Source: an uncultured Faecalibacterium sp. (GTDB lineage Bacteria > Bacillota > Clostridia > Oscillospirales > Ruminococcaceae). From it: 23,594 nucleotides of DNA. The notes below the pieces were generated by a model. That model had not been told where the DNA came from. It did not search any database and was given only the letters and a program-made list of their open reading frames with translations. Below are positions 7,863 to 14,679 of the stretch, piece by piece. The stretch spans positions 1-23,594 of the forward strand of contig CAAFQM010000339.1 of assembly GCA_900765105.1 (NCBI GenBank), written 5' to 3'. The position numbers and the translations under genes were made by a program. Position 1 is the first letter of the stretch, and each line of letters opens with the position of its first letter.

Positions 7863-8662
7863 GCTGTTCCACAGGATTTTCAATTTCTGCCGTGGCGCTG
7901 AGCGTTGTGACCGGTGCACTGGCTGCAGCAGGGAAGACGGAATGTTCTGCCCGGGAAGCAATCCTCTCCGGGCTGGGCAATACACTGCTTCTGTCGCTGC
8001 TGACCTGCCTTTCGGTCTGTATCCGGGAGGCGGAACCGTTCATCCGGAAGGCAGTGTTGGCACTTCTCACATTGGGGCTTGCTGCGGAGCTGGCCGAAAC
8101 CATCCTGCAGGCACAGCAGGCTGCACAGCAGGAGTTCCGCTCCATGGCGTTGATCGGATTTCTGCCGCTTTTGCTCTGGGCCGGGTGGAGTCTGCCGCCG
8201 GAAAGCTGGAATGCACCGGCAAGGGTACTGTGGTGGTTCGCTTTACTGGGCGGGGTTGTGCTTGTAGGCGGCCTGTGGGGGCAGATGTGCTGGCCCGGCC
8301 TTGCCGCAGAAGGCCCGTCACAGTTTGGCGGTTTCTGCAAGAGCTTTTTCTGCGCGGAGTTTTTCCTCTGGCCGCTTTTGTGCCCGGATGTGGTACCCGG
8401 TCGCGCTGTCTGCCTGCCGTGGCTCTCTTATGCAGTGCAGGCCGGTGCAGCGCTTGGCATGGGGCTTCTGTTCGGCGGACGGGATGATTACCCGGTCATG
8501 GAACTTTTGCGGGCATGGAGCATCGGTGCGTTCTCACGGGCAGATGCCCTGCTGATCCTGATCTGGCTGGCCTGCGCTGTTTACCGGATCTGCTTTCTGT
8601 GCGCGGCGCTCCGCATCTGTCTTGAGAGATTGTCCGGCACAGAAAGGAAGGCGGTATCATGA
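7859..8662 (+). CDS. GerB-family permease-like protein, shortened (germinant receptor B subunit)
   Basis: This 267-residue, strongly hydrophobic protein has about seven membrane segments. Its C-terminal part is the recognisable piece: YPVMELLRAWSIGAF (211-225), then RADALLILIWLACAVYRICF, matches the late helices of GerB/GerAB proteins of the APC superfamily (compare Pro-x-x-Glu-x-x-Arg and Asp-Ala-Leu-Phe in the family). Typical GerB proteins are about 360 residues with ten helices, so roughly 100 residues and two or three helices are missing. The usual N-terminal Gly-rich first helix is not recognisable. Position between A- and C-type genes, with ATGA overlaps on both sides, supports the assignment. 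The reading frame is intact and has GGAGG before it, so it looks expressed rather than decayed. Confidence 0.65.
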   Translation: MSCSTGFSISAVALSVVTGALAAAGKTECSAREAILSGLGNTLLLSLLTCLSVCIREAEPFIRKAVLALLTLGLAAELAETILQAQQAAQQEFRSMALIGFLPLLLWAGWSLPPESWNAPARVLWWFALLGGVVLVGGLWGQMCWPGLAAEGPSQFGGFCKSFFCAEFFLWPLLCPDVVPGRAVCLPWLSYAVQAGAALGMGLLFGGRDDYPVMELLRAWSIGAFSRADALLILIWLACAVYRICFLCAALRICLERLSGTERKAVS

Positions 8663-9624
8663 AGAAACAATTAGTGAAATTCCGCCCGGTACTGGTACTG
8701 CTTCTTGCCGGGTGGTGCCTGCTGTTCTTTCGCTGCGAAACGACCGAAAAAAGCATGGCGCGGGCAGTATATCTTGCACAGACCGAGGACGGCGTCACGG
8801 CGGCGCTGTGGGTTCAGGCACCGCAGGCGGCGGCAGATGCATCCGAAGCGTCTGCTGCCTTGCAAATGACATGCACAAAAGGCGAAACGCTGGAAAAAGC
8901 ATTGTATTCCGCGCAAAAGCAGCTTCCGCAGACGGCGGATTACCGGCTGTGCGATTTTCTCCTTTTTCCGGAAAATACGCCGGATGAGCTGCTTTCGGAA
9001 TACGAAACACTTGTTCTGGAACGCGGCTGCGGGCGGACAGCGGCGCGGCTTGTCTGCATGGAACTGGACGAAGAAGCTCTCACCCGGCTTGAAAACGATG
9101 ACACGGGCCTTTCTGACAAACTTCTCGGGAAACTGAAAGAGCAATCCGTGCGGTTTCCAAGGCTTTACCGTCACGGGGAAGCTGCACTTTATTTGAACCT
9201 TGAATTATCAGAGGACGCGGTGAAACTGGACGAAACCGGATCCTTTCGGACGCCGGAGAAAAGCGTGGAGCTGGATGAAAACGAGACAGAGCTTTGCCTG
9301 ATGTTGCAGCAGATCCCCGGAATGCACGCTTTCTGGCTGGAAGGGGAGCGGGTCGCGGTCCGCAGGTGCAGTGTTTCGGTCACATTGCACGGAGAACAGG
9401 CACTTCTCCGGCTGGACTGTCAGCTGCCTGCCGGTGAACCGGCTCCCTCCGATGCACAGAAAAAACAGCTGGAAGAGCTTGTCTGCAGGGTGAGCGGAAA
9501 ACTCTGGGAGCAGGGCATCGATCTGCTGTCGCTGCAGCAGCGCCGGGCGCTGGCCGGAGATGCGGACACAACAAAAAACGTCTGCCCGGAATTTCGGGCA
9601 GACGTAAGATTTCTGAAATTCTGA
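8659..9624 (+). CDS. GerC-like protein, divergent (germinant receptor C subunit)
   Basis: This 321-residue protein has an N-terminal hydrophobic segment (about residues 9-25) followed by Cys26 and a soluble exterior domain. The segment after Cys26 (ETTEKSMARAVYLAQTEDG) parallels the GerC N-terminal pattern, in which the lipidated Cys is followed by a strand and acidic turn. The middle (about 75-220) and end (GIDLLSLQQRRA) are compatible with GerC domains but diverged. The residues before Cys26 are Phe-Phe-Arg, a poor lipobox, so lipidation is doubtful. The gene overlaps the B-like gene by ATGA and follows AAGGAAGG. Its last ~17 codons coincide with the terminator hairpin of the convergent kinase gene. 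Its stop is one base from that gene's stop. Assignment rests mostly on operon position and N-terminal pattern. Confidence 0.6.
   Translation: MKKQLVKFRPVLVLLLAGWCLLFFRCETTEKSMARAVYLAQTEDGVTAALWVQAPQAAADASEASAALQMTCTKGETLEKALYSAQKQLPQTADYRLCDFLLFPENTPDELLSEYETLVLERGCGRTAARLVCMELDEEALTRLENDDTGLSDKLLGKLKEQSVRFPRLYRHGEAALYLNLELSEDAVKLDETGSFRTPEKSVELDENETELCLMLQQIPGMHAFWLEGERVAVRRCSVSVTLHGEQALLRLDCQLPAGEPAPSDAQKKQLEELVCRVSGKLWEQGIDLLSLQQRRALAGDADTTKNVCPEFRADVRFLKF
9570..9605 (-). terminator. Intrinsic terminator of the leftward phosphate operon, inside the GerC-like gene
   Basis: A perfect 11-bp stem (9578-9588 with 9595-9605, loop gaattt) is preceded on the plus strand by acaacaaaaa. On the minus strand it is therefore a GC-rich hairpin followed by TTTTTTGTTGT, a textbook terminator 20 nt after the kinase stop. 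On the plus strand no T tract follows, so it should not stop the gerC-side transcript efficiently. Confidence 0.88.
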
Positions 9625-9625
9625 A

Positions 9626-10975
9626 TCAGTTTGCAGTGGGGAAGGTGACCGTTATGGTCGTTCCGACATCCACCTGACTTTCCAGCTTGATGCGGGCATT
9701 GTGGATGCGGGCAATGTGCTTGACGATAGCAAGCCCCAGACCAGTGCCGCCGGTGGCCTTGCTGCGGCTCTTGTCCACGCGGTAGAAGCGCTCGAACACG
9801 CTGGACTGCGCTTCGCGCGGAATGCCGATGCCGTTGTCCGAGACGGTCAGGGTGCAATGGCCATCACGGTTGCAGGCCGTGGTGATCTGTACCTTTCCGC
9901 CGGGGCGATTGTAGCGGATGGCGTTGTCGCACAGGTTCTGGCAAAGTTCATCCAGAAGATCACGGCTGCCGCGTACCGGTGCGCTTTCACCAAGACAGCT
10001 CAGGGAGATATAAGTCCGGCGGGCATTCAGCTTCTGCCGCTCCACGCATTCCTGCGCTACCTCCAGCAGATCGACAACGCCCATTTCCGGTTCGTTTCCT
10101 GCTTCGCTGGCATTGTCCAGTTTGGAAAGCTGCAGGATATCGTTGACCAGCTGGATCATGCGGGTAGCTTCCACATGGATCTTCTGCGCAAAGCCCTGCA
10201 CATCCTCCGGCTTTGCGATGCCGGTCTCGATCAGCTCGGCATAGCCGGAAATACTGGTCAGCGGGGTTTTGAGTTCATGGCTCACATTGGCCGTAAATTC
10301 CTGCCGCATCTTCTCGTTGTTCTCGCGCAGGATGCGGTCGGAATGGATGCTCTCGGCAAAGGGAATCAGTTCTTTGTAAGGCACATTTTCCTGAATGTGG
10401 TCCAGATCTTCGGTCATGTTCAGGACAGGCTGCACCAGAGCCTTGGTCAGCAGGCCGGACAGGATGGCGGCGGCCATCATCAGCGCCACGCAGCTCAGAA
10501 TGATGGCGGGGATGGAAGAGTCGTAGATCGACCAGATGGTCTCAGCGTCCTGTGCCGCGCGCAAAATCTCGCCGCTGGGCAGACGCACAGCATAGTAGTA
10601 GGTCTCGTATCCCATCGTCTGGGAGTCACGGATATCCTTGCCGACGCCGCTTTCCATGGCCTGCCGGATCTCCGGCCGGGTGAGATGGTTCTCCATCGGC
10701 TGGTCCGTGGCGGACTCAAACAGCACGTTGCCATCCTGCGAGATGAGCGTGATGCGCAGATCGTCCGTCACAAAGGCGGAGAGTGCTTCGGGCTGATCCA
10801 CAAGGTCGTAACTGTCGCTTACGAGCTCAGCTTCCTGTTCCAGCCCGGTCCATGCCTGCGCTGTAAAGGCTTTGTGAAAAACGAAGATGCACAGTGCAGC
10901 GGTGAACAGCAGGCCGAGAAATCCCATCAGGAACAGACGGTAACTGATCTTTTCTTCCATGCTGCGGATCTTCAT
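9626..10975 (-). CDS. phoR: PhoR-like sensor histidine kinase
   Basis: This 449-residue membrane histidine kinase probably senses phosphate status with the regulator encoded just upstream. TM1 (about 13-35) and TM2 (about 155-178) flank an extracellular sensor of ~120 residues. A short linker leads to the dimerisation/phosphoacceptor domain with ANVSHELKTPLT (His233 is phosphorylated). The ATPase domain shows the N box LCDNAIRYN (Asn351), G1 box DNGIGIP (380-386), F box ERFYRVDKSRS and G2 box GGTGLGLAIVKH (409-420). All catalytic boxes are intact. Start ATG 10975 overlaps the regulator stop as ATGA and has GAGGAGG upstream; an internal ATG at 10960 is the alternative. The phosphate role is inferred from the Na/Pi-PhoU gene in the same operon; by itself the kinase is a general PhoR/WalK type. 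Confidence 0.88.
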   Translation of the reverse strand: MKIRSMEEKISYRLFLMGFLGLLFTAALCIFVFHKAFTAQAWTGLEQEAELVSDSYDLVDQPEALSAFVTDDLRITLISQDGNVLFESATDQPMENHLTRPEIRQAMESGVGKDIRDSQTMGYETYYYAVRLPSGEILRAAQDAETIWSIYDSSIPAIILSCVALMMAAAILSGLLTKALVQPVLNMTEDLDHIQENVPYKELIPFAESIHSDRILRENNEKMRQEFTANVSHELKTPLTSISGYAELIETGIAKPEDVQGFAQKIHVEATRMIQLVNDILQLSKLDNASEAGNEPEMGVVDLLEVAQECVERQKLNARRTYISLSCLGESAPVRGSRDLLDELCQNLCDNAIRYNRPGGKVQITTACNRDGHCTLTVSDNGIGIPREAQSSVFERFYRVDKSRSKATGGTGLGLAIVKHIARIHNARIKLESQVDVGTTITVTFPTAN

Positions 10976-11661
10976 TCTTCAGCCGCCTCCTCTTCGTCGG
11001 TCAGCTTGTAGCCGACCTTGCGGACGGTGCAGATATATTTGCCGGCATCGCCCAGCTTTTTGCGCAGGGTACGGATGTGCATGTCCACGGTCCGGCTTTC
11101 CACCGAGATGTCGGTGCCCCACACCACCTGAAGGATGGTCTCACGGGTCACGACAAGGTTGGTGTTTTCCAGCAGCAGACGCAGCAGGCTGTATTCCTTA
11201 TAGGTCAGCTCCACAGGGGTGCCGTTCACGGTTACGCTGTGGCGGGCATTGTCCAGCAGGATCTCGTGGAAGCTGAATACATTGGGCCGGGCTTCCGGGG
11301 CAGAGCGGCGCAGTGCGGCGCGCACCCGGCTGAGAAACTCCATGATGCCGAAAGGCTTCGTGATGTAGTCATCCGCGCCGCAGTCCAGCCCGCGCACGGT
11401 GTCCAGCTCGCTGGATTTGGCAGTGACCATAATAATGGGCAGCCGCCGCAGGGAAGGAGTGTTGCGCAGCTTTTTCAGGATGGAAAATCCGTCCTCGCCG
11501 GGAAGCATCACATCCAGAATGACCAGTTCCGGCTCTGCTTCACGCATGGCCTGCCAGAACGGCTCGGAGCTTTCAAAACTGGATACATCGTAGCCGCTGG
11601 ACTGCAGGGCATATTGTTCCAGCTCCCGGATGGCGGCATCGTCTTCAATGATATAGATCAT
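10972..11661 (-). CDS. phoP: PhoP/PhoB-like response regulator (OmpR family)
   Basis: This 229-residue two-domain regulator has a receiver domain at about residues 1-118: acidic pocket Glu6-Asp7-Asp8, phosphoacceptor Asp50 (ILDVMLPGEDG), Thr80 and Lys102 (YITKPF). A winged-helix DNA-binding domain follows at about 128-222, with LTYKEYSLLRLL, TVDMHIRTLRKKLG and the wing TVRKVGYKL. These are the standard features of OmpR/PhoB regulators. It sits second in a leftward operon: 3 nt after the Na/Pi cotransporter-like gene, whose end supplies the GGAGG ribosome site, and four bases overlapping the kinase gene. It is the most likely protein to bind the TTTACA repeats upstream of the operon, making the locus autoregulated. 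Naming it PhoP is an inference from that context. Confidence 0.87.
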   Translation of the reverse strand: MIYIIEDDAAIRELEQYALQSSGYDVSSFESSEPFWQAMREAEPELVILDVMLPGEDGFSILKKLRNTPSLRRLPIIMVTAKSSELDTVRGLDCGADDYITKPFGIMEFLSRVRAALRRSAPEARPNVFSFHEILLDNARHSVTVNGTPVELTYKEYSLLRLLLENTNLVVTRETILQVVWGTDISVESRTVDMHIRTLRKKLGDAGKYICTVRKVGYKLTDEEEAAEE

Positions 11662-11664
11662 GGT

Positions 11665-13446
11665 TTATTTTTCCTCCGCATTCTGATCTTCGGGGAAGAG
11701 GTAACGTTCGCGGTAGCGCTCAAGGCGACGGTGGAACTCTTCGCTCTCCTTGGTGTCGTTGCCGTGGCGCAGGTCGTTAAGGTAAGCGTGGGTATCAAAG
11801 CTGTCCTGCGCGACCTCGATCTGTGCAACAGCCACATTGCTGCAGTGGTCACACACACGCTCGTAGTTTGTCAAAAGGTCGTCCAGCACAAAGCCGTACT
11901 CGATGGAACAGCTGCCGGCCTGCAGGCGGGCAATGTGGTGCGCCTTGATGGCGCGCACCAGCTCGTTGACCACGGCTTCCAGCGGTTCTACCTTGCTGGC
12001 CAGATGCAGGTCTCCCTTGCGGAATGCATCGGTGGTACGGTTCAGAATATCCTGTACGGCATCTTCCAGCACCTGCAGCTCATCGCGGGCATCCTGCGAG
12101 AACTCGATGCTCTTGTTGTGCATCTCTTCGGCGGATTCCAGCAGGTTGACCGAGTGGTCGCTGATGCGCTCAAAATCGCTGATGGTGTGCAGCAGGGTGT
12201 TCACGCTCTGGCTGTCGGCGTGGTTCAGCTCCCGGCCGGACAGTTTGACAAGATAGGTGCCCAGTGCATCTTCGTAGCGGTCCACAGTGCATTCCTGCTC
12301 ACGCACCTTCTGGGCCAGCTCGTCGTTCCATTCGTGGCTCAGGCTCATGGCCTGCATCACGCCCACCCGGGCCAGCTCGGCCATGTCGGCAGTTGCAGAG
12401 CGGGCACGCTCCACAGCCACGGCGGGGGTGTTCAGCAGACGGTCATCCAGCAGGGCAAAACTCTCTTTTTCCGGCGAATCCGGGATCGTGAGGATGGCCA
12501 GCTTTTCCAGTACATTGGCAAAGGGCAGCAGAACGATCGTGGCCAGAATGTTGAACACCGAGTGCACCACGGCAATGCCCCATGCTTCGATGGTGGTGTT
12601 GACAAACCCAAAGTGGCACACAGCGTTCAGGCCGTAGAAGCCGACGAGGAAGAGGGTCACGCCGATGATGTTGAAGTACAGGTGCACCATGGCAGCCCGG
12701 CGGGCGTTTTTGTTGGCACCCACCGAGGAGATCAGCGCCGTGACGCAGGTGCCGATGTTCTGACCCATGATGATGGGGATGGCACTGCCGTAGGTAATGA
12801 CACCGGTGGCGCTCAGTGCCTGCAGGATGCCGACACTGGCACTGGAACTCTGAATGATGCCGGTGACGATGGCACCCACCAGCACGCCGAGGATGGGGTT
12901 GGAGAAGCGGGTGAACAGACCGGTGAACCACGCCTCGTTCTGCAGGGGCAGAACGGCGTTGGACATGGTGGTCATGCCGGTCATCAGCACGGCAAAGCCG
13001 ATCAGGATGGTGCCGATGCCCTGCTTCTTCTCACTCTTACACATATACAGCAAAATGCCGATAAATGCAAGCAGCGGACTGAAAGAAGTGGGTTTCAGCA
13101 TCTGGATGAACAGGCTGTCGCCCTGCAGACCCGACAGGCTCAGGATCCAGCTGGTAACAGTGGTACCCACGTTGCTGCCCATGATCACGCCGATGGCCTG
13201 ATGCAGTTCCATGATGCCGCTGTTGACAAAGCCGACCACCATGACGGTGGTGGCGCTGGAACTCTGGATCACCGCGGTAACGCACAGACCCAGAAAAAAG
13301 CCTTTGAGAGGGTTATCGGTCAGTTTGCTCAGAATCTTCTGCAGCTGGCCGCCGGCCTGTTTTTCCAGCGATTTGCCCATAATGTCCATGCCGAACAAAA
13401 ACAGGGCCAGACCGCCCAGCAACGAAAAAACATTGAAAATTGTCAT
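11665..13446 (-). CDS. Na+/phosphate cotransporter family protein with C-terminal PhoU-like domain
   Basis: This 593-residue membrane protein is the first gene of the leftward operon. The N-terminal half holds the duplicated Na/Pi-cotransporter (NptA/PNaS, SLC34-type) unit: QSSSATT at 61-67 and QSSSAS at 199-204, each followed by a Gly-Asn/Gln-x-Gly-Thr motif (GSNVGTT, GQNIGTC). About eight hydrophobic segments span residues 5-330. The C-terminal ~230 residues are a PhoU-like helical domain with two metal-binding-type repeats, ISDFERISDH and LTNYERVCDH. It likely imports phosphate with sodium, or regulates phosphate flux. The start is ATG 13446, where the conserved TIFNVFSLLGGLALFLFG begins and GAGGAA lies 9 nt upstream; the frame is open for 46 further codons, but these cross the promoter and Pho-box region. 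Substrate is inferred from family and operon. Confidence 0.9.
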   Translation of the reverse strand: MTIFNVFSLLGGLALFLFGMDIMGKSLEKQAGGQLQKILSKLTDNPLKGFFLGLCVTAVIQSSSATTVMVVGFVNSGIMELHQAIGVIMGSNVGTTVTSWILSLSGLQGDSLFIQMLKPTSFSPLLAFIGILLYMCKSEKKQGIGTILIGFAVLMTGMTTMSNAVLPLQNEAWFTGLFTRFSNPILGVLVGAIVTGIIQSSSASVGILQALSATGVITYGSAIPIIMGQNIGTCVTALISSVGANKNARRAAMVHLYFNIIGVTLFLVGFYGLNAVCHFGFVNTTIEAWGIAVVHSVFNILATIVLLPFANVLEKLAILTIPDSPEKESFALLDDRLLNTPAVAVERARSATADMAELARVGVMQAMSLSHEWNDELAQKVREQECTVDRYEDALGTYLVKLSGRELNHADSQSVNTLLHTISDFERISDHSVNLLESAEEMHNKSIEFSQDARDELQVLEDAVQDILNRTTDAFRKGDLHLASKVEPLEAVVNELVRAIKAHHIARLQAGSCSIEYGFVLDDLLTNYERVCDHCSNVAVAQIEVAQDSFDTHAYLNDLRHGNDTKESEEFHRRLERYRERYLFPEDQNAEEK

Positions 13447-13500
13447 AGAGTGGTTCCTCACTTTGATTTGACGTGTTTTGGTGTGTTTCTCCTGATTCTG

Positions 13501-13572
13501 AGTATATAGAATCAATGTAAAATCCAAAATCGAGAGAATGTAAAATCCATGTAAAAGTAAGAAAAATGTAAA
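13501..13572 (-). promoter_or_regulatory. Pho-box-like TTTACA repeats and promoter of the nptA-like/phoP/phoR operon
   Basis: On the minus strand, TTTACA occurs four times (plus-strand positions 13567-13572, 13550-13555, 13539-13544 and 13516-13521). The second and third are exactly 11 bp apart, TTTACA-TGGAT-TTTACA, the 6+5 spacing of a Bacillus PhoP box. A degenerate copy, CTTACT (13556-13561), is 11 bp from the first. The fourth is ~23 bp from the third, about two periods. Downstream on the same strand is TATACT (13501-13506), a good -10, with only a poor -35 (TTTTGG at 13524-13529), as expected of an activator-dependent promoter. Assignment of the binder to the operon's own regulator is inferred. 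Confidence 0.65.
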
Positions 13573-13640
13573 AAATAACTGCATGTCCGCGATGCTGCGC
13601 CGGTTTCCGGCAGGGGAAGCGAAAAACGAAACGTCCCGTA

Positions 13641-13669
13641 TTGTTTTTTGACTGGGCTTTTATTATAAT
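13641..13669 (+). promoter_or_regulatory. Sigma-A-type promoter for hprK operon
   Basis: TTGTTT (13641-13646), 17 bp, TATAAT (13664-13669). The predicted start is near 13676. A nearby TTGACT at 13648 looks stronger but is only 10 bp from the -10 and cannot serve with it. This is the only convincing promoter before the hprK-murB-rapZ-whiA-dnaE genes. Confidence 0.72.
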
Positions 13670-13680
13670 AAAAAAGGAAT

Positions 13681-13704
13681 GCTGTGCGGCGCTGACCGCA
13701 CAGC
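13681..13704 (+). promoter_or_regulatory. 5' leader hairpin of hprK mRNA
   Basis: A perfect 9-bp stem, gctgtgcgg (13681-13689) and ccgcacagc (13696-13704), has a 6-nt loop, cgctga. It begins about 5 nt after the predicted transcription start and ends 12 nt before AGGAGG (13717-13722). No T tract follows, so it is not a terminator; it may stabilise the mRNA 5' end or bind a regulator. Confidence 0.55.
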
Positions 13705-13730
13705 GCAGGAGAGCACAGGAGGAAACAAGG

Positions 13731-14666
13731 ATGGGTACATTCAATGTCTCGCTCAAAACGCTGATCGACCGGGTCAGCATGGAAGTGGTCTACACCCCGA
13801 AGGAACTGGATCAGATCTGCGTCGAGATCGCAGAGGTCAACCGTCCGGGTCTATTTCTGGCAGGATACTACGATTATTTTGACAAGCTGCGTCTGCAGAT
13901 CATGGGTCTGGCAGAGATGAACTTTTTGTCCGGGCTTTCGCCCGAAAAACGCTACGAAGCGCTGGACCAGCTGTTCCGACAGCAGCCCCCGGCAGTGATC
14001 GTCTGCCGCAGCGAAGAGCTGACTCCCTTCCCGGAGATGCAAGAGCTGGCGCAAAAACACGGCGTGGCGCTGCTGCGCTCCAACGAGACCACCTGCACAC
14101 TGATGGGCAGTCTCATCAGCGTGCTGAATCTGGAGCTGGCACCCCGCATCACCCGCCACGGCGTTCTGGTGGAAGTGTACGGCGAGGGCATCCTGATCCT
14201 GGGCGACAGCGGCATCGGCAAGAGCGAGTTGGCCATTGAACTGGTCAAGCGCGGCCACCGGCTGGTGGCAGACGATGCGGTGGAGCTGCGCAAGGTCTCC
14301 AACCGGCAGATCATGGGCACAGCACCGGAGAACATCCGCCACTTCATCGAGCTGCGCGGCATCGGCATTGTCAACGTGGCCCGTGTGTTTGGTGTGGGCG
14401 CGGTCAAGGTGAGCGAAAGCCTGGACCTTGTGGTCCAGCTGGAAGCATGGGACCCCACCAAGAACTACCAGCGCACCGGGCTGGAAAGCGAATACTACGA
14501 CATTCTGGGCGTCAGCATCCCCAGCACCAGCATCCCGGTCTCTCCGGGACGCAACCTTGCCGTTGTGCTGGAGACGGCCGCCATCAATAACCGCCAGAAG
14601 AAGATGGGCTACAACGCAGCTAAGGAGCTGCTGATCCGTCTGGGTCTGGACGATAAGCTGGACTAA
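13731..14666 (+). CDS. hprK: HPr kinase/phosphorylase
   Basis: This 311-residue cytoplasmic enzyme phosphorylates and dephosphorylates Ser46 of HPr, the switch for carbon catabolite control in low-GC Gram-positives. The length equals the Bacillus enzyme (about 310). The N-terminal domain covers about residues 1-130. The kinase core has Walker A GDSGIGKS (158-165, Lys164), VADDAVEL with the catalytic Asp pair, the signature ELRGIGIVNV, and the C-terminal segment IPVSPGRNLAVVLETAAINNR. Start ATG 13731 has AGGAGG 8 nt upstream; an earlier in-frame ATG at 13641 lies in the promoter and is rejected. The stop at 14664-14666 overlaps the murB ribosome site, so the genes are closely linked. No HPr gene is in the window. 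Confidence 0.97.
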   Translation: MGTFNVSLKTLIDRVSMEVVYTPKELDQICVEIAEVNRPGLFLAGYYDYFDKLRLQIMGLAEMNFLSGLSPEKRYEALDQLFRQQPPAVIVCRSEELTPFPEMQELAQKHGVALLRSNETTCTLMGSLISVLNLELAPRITRHGVLVEVYGEGILILGDSGIGKSELAIELVKRGHRLVADDAVELRKVSNRQIMGTAPENIRHFIELRGIGIVNVARVFGVGAVKVSESLDLVVQLEAWDPTKNYQRTGLESEYYDILGVSIPSTSIPVSPGRNLAVVLETAAINNRQKKMGYNAAKELLIRLGLDDKLD

Positions 14667-14679
14667 AGGAGCATTTATC

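Noticed and set aside
11077..13509. 810-codon plus-strand open frame opposite the Na/Pi cotransporter-like gene
   Set aside because: Antisense to a gene with intact QSSS and PhoU motifs; its translation is His/Gln/Gly-rich and has no family character.
13447..13584. N-terminal extension of the Na/Pi cotransporter-like protein
   Set aside because: The 46 extra codons cover the Pho-box-like repeats and promoter; conserved sequence and a ribosome site support ATG 13446.
13648..13653. TTGACT as -35 for hprK
   Set aside because: Only 10 bp from the TATAAT; TTGTTT at 13641 has the 17-bp spacing.
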